Shown piece after piece: positions 1-5,781 of a DNA stretch of 15,039 nucleotides. The translations under genes and the position numbers were made by a program. Source of the DNA: Desulfovibrio sp. (lineage in GTDB: Bacteria > Desulfobacterota > Desulfovibrionia > Desulfovibrionales > Desulfovibrionaceae); the NCBI GenBank assembly GCA_031282465.1, contig JAITDR010000072.1, forward strand, positions 1-15,039. Reading direction: 5' to 3'. The stretch's first letter is position 1, and every line of letters starts with the position of its first letter. The notes beneath the pieces were generated by a model. It was not told the origin of the DNA. It ran no database searches and saw only the letters and a program-made list of their open reading frames with translations.

Positions 1-390
1 AAAAAAGCCCGGGTAAAACGCGACAAAAATTCCGACAAGGGCGGCACCATGCGCCTCGGCGCCTATCCCTGTACGCTCGGGGAAGACGGCGTCGCCTTTG
101 CGGCATACGGCTGCAGGCAAATCAGCGAACGGCACAGGCACCGCTACGAAGTCAACAATACCTACCGCGACGCCTTGGAAAAGGCGGGGATGCGTTTCAG
201 CGGCCTTTCCCCGGACGGGGAACTGGTGGAAATGATTGAACTGCCGGGACATCCCTGGTTTCTCGGCTGCCAGTTCCATCCGGAGTTCAAGTCCAACCCG
301 ATGAAGCCGCACCCTCTGTTCCGCGAGTTTATCCGGGCGGCCGGGCAGTACGGAAAGCGGGCCGGGCCGTATTTTGCAGCGCCCGCGTAA
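1..390 (+). CDS. pyrG: CTP synthase, C-terminal part (5' end outside window)
   Basis: This is the last 129 residues of CTP synthase, which makes CTP from UTP, ATP and glutamine in the cytosol. The reading frame is open from base 1 and ends at TAA 388-390. An internal ATG at 49 is not the start, because the preceding codons (ending SDKGGT) also match the family. The visible part is the end of the class I glutamine amidotransferase domain. It contains [11 protein letters not shown] and the motif CQFHPEF, whose His and Glu (fragment residues 93 and 95) complete the Cys-His-Glu triad; the nucleophilic Cys lies upstream of the window. kdsA follows after 6 bp, so they are probably cotranscribed. 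CTP is also used to activate KDO, which fits the neighbours. The identity is secure; the missing N-terminal synthase domain cannot be judged. Confidence 0.97.
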   Translation, partial: KKARVKRDKNSDKGGTMRLGAYPCTLGEDGVAFAAYGCRQISERHRHRYEVNNTYRDALEKAGMRFSGLSPDGELVEMIELPGHPWFLGCQFHPEFKSNPMKPHPLFREFIRAAGQYGKRAGPYFAAPA

Positions 391-396
391 CAGCGT

Positions 397-1254
397 ATGT
401 CGATTCCGGCTCAACAACAGCGGGTTCCCATGCCCGCCGGCGCAACGGCCTTTTCAGGTGATGCCCTGTACGCCGCGTTGTGCGCGCGCCGCTTCGTTAT
501 AGCCGGCCCCTGTGTTCTGGAAAGCCGCGAACTGGCGCTGGAAGTCGCTTTCGCCGTCAAGGAGGCGGCGGAACAGGCCGGGTTGCTCGCGGTGTTCAAG
601 TCGTCCTGCGACAAGGCCAACAGAACTTCCCTCAAAAGTTTTCGCGGGCCGGGACTGAAGCGCGGTCTGGAATGGCTGCGCGCCGTACGGGAAGCAAGCG
701 GCCTGCCCGTGACCACGGATGTGCATGAAACCTGTGAAGTGGAAGAAACGGCCGAGTCCGTGGACATCCTGCAGATTCCGGCTTTTCTCTGCCGGCAGAC
801 CTCGTTGCTGCTGGCTGCCGGAAAGAGCGGGCGCATCGTCAATGTGAAAAAAGGACAGTTTTTGGCGCCGCAAGACATGCAGCAGGTTCACGCCAAGATA
901 CTCTCCACAGGCAACGGTAAAATACTGTTTACCGAGCGGGGTTCCTCTTTCGGCTACAACAATCTGGTCGTGGACATGCGTTCTTTCCGGCTGATGGCCG
1001 GGGCCGGAGTTCCACTGGTGATGGACGCCACGCACTCGGCCCAGTTGCCCGGCGGCCTGGGTGAATCTTCAGGCGGAGACCGGGAGATGGTGCCCCTTCT
1101 TGCCCGCGCGGCGGCGGCGGCCGGAGCGGACGGCGTCTTTCTGGAATGCCACCCCGACCCGGATAGAGCCTTGTGCGACGGTCCGAACAGCCTTATACTT
1201 TCCGACCTGCCGAAACTTCTGCGGCAGCTTTCCGTCATCTGGAGCGCAATATAA
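397..1254 (+). CDS. kdsA: 3-deoxy-8-phosphooctulonate synthase (KDO-8-phosphate synthase), metal-dependent type
   Basis: The enzyme condenses phosphoenolpyruvate with arabinose 5-phosphate to give KDO-8-phosphate, the first committed step to the KDO of LPS. The protein has 285 residues against 284 in E. coli. Family motifs run through it: AGPCVLES, FKSSCDKANR, RGPG, TDVHE, NVKKGQF, FGYNNLVVDM and ECHPDPDRALCDGPN. Four residues match the metal ligands of the metal-dependent class known from Aquifex: Cys39, His213, Glu250 and Asp261. The non-metal E. coli enzyme has Asn in place of this Cys, so this is a class II, metal-requiring enzyme by inference. No clear Shine-Dalgarno sequence precedes ATG 397 or the in-frame ATG 430, so the first 11 residues are uncertain. 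The gene sits between pyrG (6 bp away) and kdsC (1-bp overlap). Confidence 0.97.
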   Translation: MSIPAQQQRVPMPAGATAFSGDALYAALCARRFVIAGPCVLESRELALEVAFAVKEAAEQAGLLAVFKSSCDKANRTSLKSFRGPGLKRGLEWLRAVREASGLPVTTDVHETCEVEETAESVDILQIPAFLCRQTSLLLAAGKSGRIVNVKKGQFLAPQDMQQVHAKILSTGNGKILFTERGSSFGYNNLVVDMRSFRLMAGAGVPLVMDATHSAQLPGGLGESSGGDREMVPLLARAAAAAGADGVFLECHPDPDRALCDGPNSLILSDLPKLLRQLSVIWSAI

Positions 1255-1805
1255 TGAACGATAATCCCGGCGCCTGCTTTTTCCCCTTACAGGCTGCCGC
1301 CGACATACGACTCCTGATTCTCGACGTGGACGGAGTTCTGACCGACGGCGGCCTTTATTACGATTTACAGAACCAGGTTATGAAACGCTTTAACGTTCAG
1401 GACGGTCTCGGCATCAAAATAGCGCAGAAAGCGGGCATACGCATTGCGGTCATCACGGGGTTGGATTCCCCGGCCGTGGCCGCGCGAGTGCGCGATCTCG
1501 GCATTACCGACTATTTCGCCGGATTTCTCGATAAAAAGGTCTGCCTGGAAGAACTTAAAGAGAAACATCAACTTTCATGGGAACAGATTGCCTATCTCGG
1601 TGACGACTGGGTGGATCTGTCGGTCATGGACATGGTCGGCCTGCCCATGGCCGTTGCCAACGCCCAGCCGGAGGTCAAGGACATTGCGGGATATGTGACT
1701 GTTGCCGGAGGTGGTCAAGGAGCAGTGCGCGAGGTGGTGCGTCATCTGCTTATGGCTCAGGGCAAGTATGAAGCCGTACTCGCCGCATGGAGCAGGCGTT
1801 GCTGA
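1254..1805 (+). CDS. kdsC: 3-deoxy-D-manno-octulosonate 8-phosphate phosphatase (HAD family)
   Basis: The enzyme removes phosphate from KDO-8-phosphate to give free KDO, the step after KdsA. At 183 residues it matches the KdsC size (188 in E. coli). The HAD nucleophile motif DVDGVLTDGG carries Asp24 and Asp26, followed by VITG (motif II) and GDDWVDLSVM (motif IV, Mg2+ binding). There is no cap domain, as expected for tetrameric KdsC. I chose ATG 1254 because it overlaps the kdsA TAA in a TAATG junction typical of coupled genes. The frame is open back to 1173, but those extra 27 codons overlap kdsA and match nothing in the family. The 3' end overlaps lptC by 19 bp. Confidence 0.95.
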   Translation: MNDNPGACFFPLQAAADIRLLILDVDGVLTDGGLYYDLQNQVMKRFNVQDGLGIKIAQKAGIRIAVITGLDSPAVAARVRDLGITDYFAGFLDKKVCLEELKEKHQLSWEQIAYLGDDWVDLSVMDMVGLPMAVANAQPEVKDIAGYVTVAGGGQGAVREVVRHLLMAQGKYEAVLAAWSRRC

Positions 1806-2365
1806 AAAAATGTCTCGCCGCTTTCTGCGTCTGCGCAGCGCTCGGGGGCGTTTACCTGTACTATGCCTCATCGGTAAAAACGCCGGAAGAACCAAGCGGA
1901 ACGGACAATCATGACAGTCTGTCCGATCTGAAGGACGAAGCCGCGTTGAACCTTGCCCTGAAAAGCATCAGTCTCAGCCAAGGAGAAGGTGGAATGGAAC
2001 TGTGGCGCCTGAAAGCCGAGTGGGCCGGTTTGCAGAAGAGCGACGATTTGTTTGTCGTGGAAAAACCTCGTCTGACATATTTTATGAAAGAAGACGGCAA
2101 AGTTATGCACGTTAGCTCCGATAACGGCACTATAGAGCAAAAGATGCGTATTATCCGCTTTATCGAGAATGTGCATATTACTCAGGATGACAAATCGTTC
2201 GACGGTGATCTGCTGGTGTACAACGGCACCCAAAAATCCATGAATTTTCCCGGTGGAGGAACATTCAGCGGCAAGGGATTGAGCGGACGCGCCGAAACGA
2301 TTACCTGGTTCTTGGACCGCCGACAAGTGACCGCCGAAGGTGATGTTGCGGTGTATTTTGAATAG
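1787..2365 (+). CDS. lptC: LPS export system protein LptC
   Basis: LptC is a bitopic inner-membrane protein that passes LPS from the LptB2FG extractor to periplasmic LptA. The 192-residue product has a short positive N-terminus, one membrane segment at about residues 8-27, and a periplasmic beta-jellyroll-like region. That region shows the family's pattern: WRLKAEWAG, then a ligand-fold stretch with VSSDNGTI, FIENVHI, LLVYNG and the closing AETITWFLDRRQVTAEGDVAVYFE split over several strands. Sequence conservation is low in this family, so the call rests on topology, these short motifs and position between kdsC and lptA, the standard Lpt order. The start lies inside kdsC, which suggests translational coupling. 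A 76-bp gap separates it from lptA. Confidence 0.87.
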   Translation: MEQALLKKCLAAFCVCAALGGVYLYYASSVKTPEEPSGTDNHDSLSDLKDEAALNLALKSISLSQGEGGMELWRLKAEWAGLQKSDDLFVVEKPRLTYFMKEDGKVMHVSSDNGTIEQKMRIIRFIENVHITQDDKSFDGDLLVYNGTQKSMNFPGGGTFSGKGLSGRAETITWFLDRRQVTAEGDVAVYFE

Positions 2366-2441
2366 TGCTTATTTGCAAAAATATCCAAAGAAAGTTTGTT
2401 CGGTATTGTTGCAATCAGACAAAAGAGAGTAACCGGAAAGT

Positions 2442-3023
2442 ATGAACAGAAATACACTCCTGCTCGTTGTTTTGTGTCCGGCATTCTTACTTGTTCTTCT
2501 GCACCCACTGTACGCTGCGGAAAGCGCGGAGCGCGGCAGAGTGCCGACCGCAGTCAATTCCGGCCGTATGGACTATGACGCGGATGCGCAAATCGTTTTA
2601 TTTTCCGGCAACGTGTACGTAAAACGGCCTGATTTTGAATTATGGGCCGCGAAAATGACCGTCTATCTCGACAAGTCCGGCAAAAAACCGACCGATGCCG
2701 ATGCGCAGGGTATGGAAGCAGGCGAGATAGACCGTATTGTAGCCGAAGGCAATGTGCGCATGAAAAGCGACGGACGGCAGGGGACATGCGAGCGGGCTAC
2801 CTATTACGCGCGGCAGGACAAGTTTGTCATGGAAGGTGCGCCGAGACTCCAGGACGGTAAACAAAGCGTGATAACCGGCACTACGATAGTGCATTATTTC
2901 AGCAACAACCACAGCGAAGTTCTGAACAACGCCGGCGTGATTTTCTACACTCCTGAAAAAACGGACAACGCTGGCCCAAAAAGCATGCTCCCGGCAAACA
3001 GCAGTAAAGGCAGGGCGCGGTGA
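2442..3023 (+). CDS. lptA: LPS transport periplasmic protein LptA (OstA-like)
   Basis: LptA forms the periplasmic bridge that carries LPS from LptC to LptD. The 193-residue precursor begins with a Sec-type signal peptide (MNRN, then a leucine-rich core) with likely cleavage near residue 25 (LYA before AES). The mature part is an OstA/LptA jellyroll with the typical strand pattern: SGRMDYDADAQIVLFSGNV, then VAEGNVRMKSDG, CERATYYARQDKFVMEG and ITGTTIVHYFSNN. The last 30 or so residues look disordered and polar, as in other LptA proteins. The Shine-Dalgarno sequence is weak (GGAAAG close to the ATG). The gene overlaps lptB by 4 bp. The gap upstream is long for this operon, but I could not see a convincing promoter in it. 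Confidence 0.92.
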   Translation: MNRNTLLLVVLCPAFLLVLLHPLYAAESAERGRVPTAVNSGRMDYDADAQIVLFSGNVYVKRPDFELWAAKMTVYLDKSGKKPTDADAQGMEAGEIDRIVAEGNVRMKSDGRQGTCERATYYARQDKFVMEGAPRLQDGKQSVITGTTIVHYFSNNHSEVLNNAGVIFYTPEKTDNAGPKSMLPANSSKGRAR

Positions 3024-3754
3024 GTCCCGGGGACGGGATGTTGCATGCCGTGCAACTGCACAAATGGTACGGCGACCGCGAAGTTGTGCGCGGGGTTTCC
3101 CTTGAGGTACACCGCCACGAAATCGTCGGGTTGCTCGGCCCCAACGGCGCGGGCAAGACGACGTGTTTCTATATGATTATCGGCATCCAGAAAGTCGGCT
3201 CCGGCTCCGTGCTGATGGACGGGAAGGAGATAACGGGCCTGCCCCTGCACGAGCGGGCTCTGCTGGGTCTTTCATATCTGCCCCAGGAAAGTTCCGTATT
3301 CAAGCGCCTGTCGGTCATGGACAATCTGCGCATCATTCTGGAGTATACAAACCTGGATAAAGCGGCGCAGCGGAAAAAGGCTGAAGAACTCCTTGAAGAA
3401 TTCAATATAGCGCACCTGAGCGGCTCGCCGGCGGCGCACCTTTCCGGCGGTGAGCGCAGGCGCCTGGAAATTGCCAGATCCCTCATCCGGGAACCCGAGT
3501 TCATCCTCCTCGACGAGCCGTTTGCCGGCATAGACCCCCTGGCGGTTGACGATATTCAATCCCTCATCCAAGACTTGAAGATGCGCGGGATAGGGATAGT
3601 CATATCAGACCACAACGTCAGGGAAACACTGGGTATCTGCGACAGAGCCTACCTCATGCACGAAGGCTTGATCATCGTTCACGGAACACCTGAAGAATTG
3701 ATCAGCAACCCGAAAGCCCGGCGCGTATACCTCGGCGAAACCTTCCAATTGTAA
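3020..3754 (+). CDS. lptB: LPS export ABC transporter ATP-binding protein LptB
   Basis: This is the cytosolic ATPase of LptB2FG, which powers LPS extraction from the inner membrane. All ABC motifs are present: Walker A GPNGAGKTT (40-48), Q-loop Gln89 in LPQE, signature LSGGE (141-145), Walker B ILLDE (162-166) and the H-loop His198 in DHNVRE. The short C-terminus ending RRVYLGETFQL is the LptB hallmark; E. coli ends VKRVYLGEDFRL. I chose GTG 3020, which overlaps the lptA stop as GTGA; ATG 3038, six codons later, is possible and would give 238 residues. It is the last plus-strand gene of the operon. In E. coli rpoN would follow here on the same strand; instead a repeat-rich junction follows and then rapZ pointing back at it. 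Confidence 0.97.
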   Translation: MSPGDGMLHAVQLHKWYGDREVVRGVSLEVHRHEIVGLLGPNGAGKTTCFYMIIGIQKVGSGSVLMDGKEITGLPLHERALLGLSYLPQESSVFKRLSVMDNLRIILEYTNLDKAAQRKKAEELLEEFNIAHLSGSPAAHLSGGERRRLEIARSLIREPEFILLDEPFAGIDPLAVDDIQSLIQDLKMRGIGIVISDHNVRETLGICDRAYLMHEGLIIVHGTPEELISNPKARRVYLGETFQL

Positions 3755-3780
3755 AACAGCAAACTCAAGCCTCTGCGGCA

Positions 3781-3827
3781 ATATGCCTCCGGCGGCCGGG
3801 GGAAATGATTTCCCCCGGACCCCCTCA
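3781..3827 (+). repeat. 47-bp GC-rich palindromic element, left copy of a perfect inverted repeat
   Basis: The element starts ATATGCCTCCGGCGGCC, 26 bp after the lptB stop. It continues into a near-perfect hairpin at 3797-3819 (11-bp arms CCGGGGGAAAT and ATTTCCCCCGG around a single G) and ends ACCCCCTCA. It is identical, base for base, to the reverse complement of 4124-4170. The order GCCTCCGGCGGCC, hairpin, ACCCC runs in the direction of lptB transcription. There is no U-tract, so it is not a textbook intrinsic terminator, although it could stall or protect the 3' end of the transcript. Confidence 0.93.
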
Positions 3828-4123
3828 TAGGCTATGTCCGTGATCTTCGTTCCCGAGACGATCAACCTCCGCATAAAACAGTCATCCATACAAAATCAGT
3901 GACCTTCCTTCGGTTCGCAACTGAAGAGAAGGGCGCGGCCGCAATCGACCTCGCTCGGATCGGGCATTCAAAGCACCTGCTCTGACGGCTATTTTAAGCC
4001 CATAATGTAAATTATGTTAACTTTGATACAAGCACACGTACTCGCCTGACGAACCCCAACCTACGAACAACATGAGGCCGTGAGTTTTGCAGCGGTCCGC
4101 TGTCCTTTCGATGAATGCGCAAT

Positions 4124-4170
4124 TGAGGGGGTCCGGGGGAAATCATTTCCCCCGGCCGCCGGAGGCATAT
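4124..4170 (-). repeat. 47-bp GC-rich palindromic element, right copy (inverted)
   Basis: This is the exact reverse complement of 3781-3827. Read on the minus strand it lies downstream of rapZ, in the same gene-relative orientation that the left copy has to lptB: ATATGCC end nearest the gene, ACCCCCTCA end farthest. Identity ends sharply at both sides (bases 4123 and 4171 do not pair with 3828 and 3780). Its proximal 17 bp are repeated once more at 4194-4210 as part of the tandem duplication. Confidence 0.93.
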
Positions 4171-4233
4171 ACGATGTCAACCCGGTTCCAGTCGGCCGCC
4201 GGAGGCATATACGGTGTCAGCCCAGTTCCAGGT
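4154..4233 (-). repeat. Two 40-bp tandem units spanning the rapZ stop codon
   Basis: Unit 4154-4193 and unit 4194-4233 match at 35 of 40 positions; the first 38 positions differ only at three transitions. The second unit contains the last 17 bases of rapZ including its stop, plus the start of the GC-rich element. The first unit is therefore a displaced copy of the rapZ 3' end. Its copy of the stop is still legible as TGA in the same relative position on the minus strand. It looks like a slippage or unequal-exchange duplication that has since gained point changes. Confidence 0.85.
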
Positions 4234-5134
4234 GGCGGTGTTCGAGGGTGAATGTATATTGTTCGGCTTTGAAGACGGCGGCCAGTGCCTCGGCGATTGC
4301 CACGGATCTGTGCCTTCCGCCGGTGCATCCGACGGCCGCGGTGAGTCTGTAGCGTCCTTCCTGTTCGAACTGCCTGAGGATGAAGCTCATGAAGTCCTTT
4401 AACTTTGCGAAGAATGCGCGGCCGGGTTCGTGGTTGAGCACGAAATCGGCGACCGGGGCGTCCAGGCCGGACAGGGCTTTGAGTTCCGGGACAAAGTAGG
4501 GATTGGGGAGAAAGCGCAAGTCGAAGAGCATGTCGGCCTCGGCCGGAATGCCGTATTTGAAGCCGAAGGTGATGAGGTGAATTTTGAGGGTACGCGTTTG
4601 GGAGCTCAGCATTTTCCATTTGTTCAGGATGACGCGGCGCAGGTCGTGAACGGAATAATCGGAGGTATCGACCACCATGTCCGCGCTTTTGCGCAAACGG
4701 CGGAGTCTGTGTCGCTCCATGTCCACGGCCTGTTCCAGGCCCAGGCCTTCTTTTTCCAGGTGGTGCGGACGTCGGGTGGTGGCGTAGCGTTTGAGCAACA
4801 CGTCGTTGCCCGCTTCAAAGAACAGCACGTAGGGAGCGAATCCGCGTTTTGCCAGTTCGGGCAGGGCTGTTGTGAATTCGTCGGTAAACCCGCTTTGCCT
4901 GAGATCCATGCCCAAGGCCATGCCCTGATATTTGCCGGGGATTTCCCCGCCGATCATGTCCGCCATGGGTGCGGCAAAACGCGCGGGAAGGCCGTCCACG
5001 GTGAAAAACGACAAGTCTTCAAAGACGGACAAGGCGGTACTTTTGCCGGAACCGGACAGGCCGGTGATGACGACGGCCGCGGGTTTGGAGGCTGTGTCCG
5101 CCGGCGGGGATTTGGTTGTTGTGTCCGATGTCAT
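4217..5134 (-). CDS. rapZ: RNase adapter protein RapZ (YvcJ-type P-loop nucleotidase)
   Basis: In enterobacteria RapZ binds the small RNAs GlmY/GlmZ and guides RNase E, tuning glucosamine-6-phosphate synthesis; elsewhere it is known mainly as a nucleotide-hydrolysing P-loop protein. This 305-residue product has Walker A GLSGSGKST (25-33), FEDLSFFTVDGLP (39-50), TRRPHHL (120-126, matching the family TRRRHPL motif), FGFKYGIP (190-197) and the C-terminal GCTGGRHRS (269-277). E. coli RapZ has 284 residues; the extra length is a polar N-terminal tail (about residues 1-19). The start has no good Shine-Dalgarno sequence, but no other ATG lies near. It follows hpf after 82 bp; ptsN, which separates these genes in E. 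coli, is absent. Whether it acts on sRNA here is unknown. Confidence 0.95.
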   Translation of the reverse strand: MTSDTTTKSPPADTASKPAAVVITGLSGSGKSTALSVFEDLSFFTVDGLPARFAAPMADMIGGEIPGKYQGMALGMDLRQSGFTDEFTTALPELAKRGFAPYVLFFEAGNDVLLKRYATTRRPHHLEKEGLGLEQAVDMERHRLRRLRKSADMVVDTSDYSVHDLRRVILNKWKMLSSQTRTLKIHLITFGFKYGIPAEADMLFDLRFLPNPYFVPELKALSGLDAPVADFVLNHEPGRAFFAKLKDFMSFILRQFEQEGRYRLTAAVGCTGGRHRSVAIAEALAAVFKAEQYTFTLEHRHLELG

Positions 5135-5177
5135 GGACGCAGGTGTCTTGTTTCAGGGGATGAAGCCGAGGCGGGCC

Positions 5178-5201
5178 GGCGCGGCTCCCCTGCCCCGCGC
5201 C
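5178..5201 (-). promoter_or_regulatory. Hairpin in the hpf-rapZ gap
   Basis: A 7-bp GC stem (GGCGCGG and CCGCGCC) with a 10-base loop lies between the hpf stop and the rapZ start. It has no U-run, so it may be a processing or mRNA-stability element rather than a terminator. It occupies the interval where ptsN would be expected. The function is a guess. Confidence 0.4.
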
Positions 5202-5216
5202 GTTGCCCGCTGTTGG

Positions 5217-5762
5217 TTATCTTCCGGGGTCGATGAGGCCGAAGCCGCCATCCTTGCGCCTGTACAGCACATTGATGCGGTCCGTGTCCGCATTCAGGAA
5301 AATGAGCACCACATCGTCCCGCTGGTCGAGTTGCAGGGCGGCTTCCTCGGCGTACATGGGTTTGGGTTCGACGTGTTCCGTCACAATCACCGCGGCGGGA
5401 GCAGCGAGGTCGTCCGTCGGAGGCGTCGCCTTGAGGGCATCGTCAAGATTCCGACGTATTTCGCGGCGTTTTTCTTTCATGCGGTCATTGTGTTTTTTCA
5501 GCCGGGCTTCGAGCTTATCCTGAATCAGGTCAACCGTGGCGTACATGTCTGAAGATTGTTCCACGGCTGAAACGGAGATGTCGTCACTGATCAGTTGCAC
5601 GTCCGCCTTGTGTCGGAACTTGTCCACAGTGAGCACGACGGTCATGTCCGTCCCTTCGCTGTTGCGCAGAAAGCGCTCCAGTTTTTGGAAGCGGCGTTCA
5701 GTGTAACGGCGCAGGTGATCCGAGGGTTCAAAATTTTTGAATGTCAGTGCGATATTCATCAT
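5217..5762 (-). CDS. hpf: Ribosome hibernation-promoting factor, long form
   Basis: Long HPF binds the 30S decoding region and pairs ribosomes into inactive 100S dimers in starved cells. The 181-residue protein has the N-terminal S30AE fold at about residues 1-100 (MNIALTFKNFEPSDHLRRY, then LTVDKFRHKADVQL and the basic helix LEARLKKHNDRMKEKRRE). A variable linker follows at about 105-130, then the C-terminal dimerisation domain (PMYAEEAALQLDQRDDVVLI and VLYRRKDGGFGLIDP). E. coli HPF lacks this last domain, which places this protein in the long class. Two ATG codons stand in tandem; the second, at 5759, lies 7 bases from GGAGG and is the likelier start (180 residues). It follows rpoN after 19 bp in the conserved rpoN-hpf order. 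Confidence 0.96.
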   Translation of the reverse strand: MMNIALTFKNFEPSDHLRRYTERRFQKLERFLRNSEGTDMTVVLTVDKFRHKADVQLISDDISVSAVEQSSDMYATVDLIQDKLEARLKKHNDRMKEKRREIRRNLDDALKATPPTDDLAAPAAVIVTEHVEPKPMYAEEAALQLDQRDDVVLIFLNADTDRINVLYRRKDGGFGLIDPGR

Positions 5763-5766
5763 CTAT

Positions 5767-5771
5767 CCTCC
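5767..5771 (-). promoter_or_regulatory. Shine-Dalgarno site of hpf
   Basis: GGAGG on the minus strand lies 4 bases from the first ATG (5762) and 7 from the second (5759). The spacing favours the second. It lies wholly in the 19-bp gap after the rpoN stop. Confidence 0.75.
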
Positions 5772-5781
5772 GTTGTGGGCC

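Larger units (their letters stand above)
3755..4216. other. Gene-free junction between convergent lptB and rapZ
   Basis: This 462-bp stretch carries no believable gene. Its two ends hold copies of a GC-rich palindromic element in opposite orientation (entered separately), and its right end holds a tandem duplication. The 296 bp between the element copies are less GC-rich. They contain two small dyads: CATAAT-GTAA-ATTATG at 4001-4016 and CAGCGG-T-CCGCTG at 4090-4102. A short AT-rich patch covers 3990-4030. I found no T-run terminator, no clear promoter feeding a gene, and no target-site duplication around the inverted repeat. Because lptB and rapZ converge here, both transcripts must end in this interval. 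Confidence 0.75.

Noticed and set aside
2366..2441. Separate promoter for lptA-lptB in the 76-bp gap
   Set aside because: The gap is AT-rich and contains TTGCAA twice, but no hexamer pair with acceptable spacing.
3797..3819. Hairpin after lptB as a classical rho-independent terminator
   Set aside because: The stem is strong but the following bases are ACCCCCTCA with no U-run, so I recorded it as a repeat element instead.
4001..4016. CATAAT-GTAA-ATTATG dyad as a promoter or regulator site
   Set aside because: No gene starts within reach on either strand; a -35-like TTGTAT nearby has no good -10 at proper spacing.
4080..4352. Short plus-strand frame through the repeat junction
   Set aside because: It is made mostly of the GC-rich repeat and the antisense of rapZ; nothing in it looks like protein.
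4430..5236. 268-residue open frame opposite rapZ
   Set aside because: Antisense shadow of rapZ; composition is Gly/Val/Phe-rich as expected from complementary codons.
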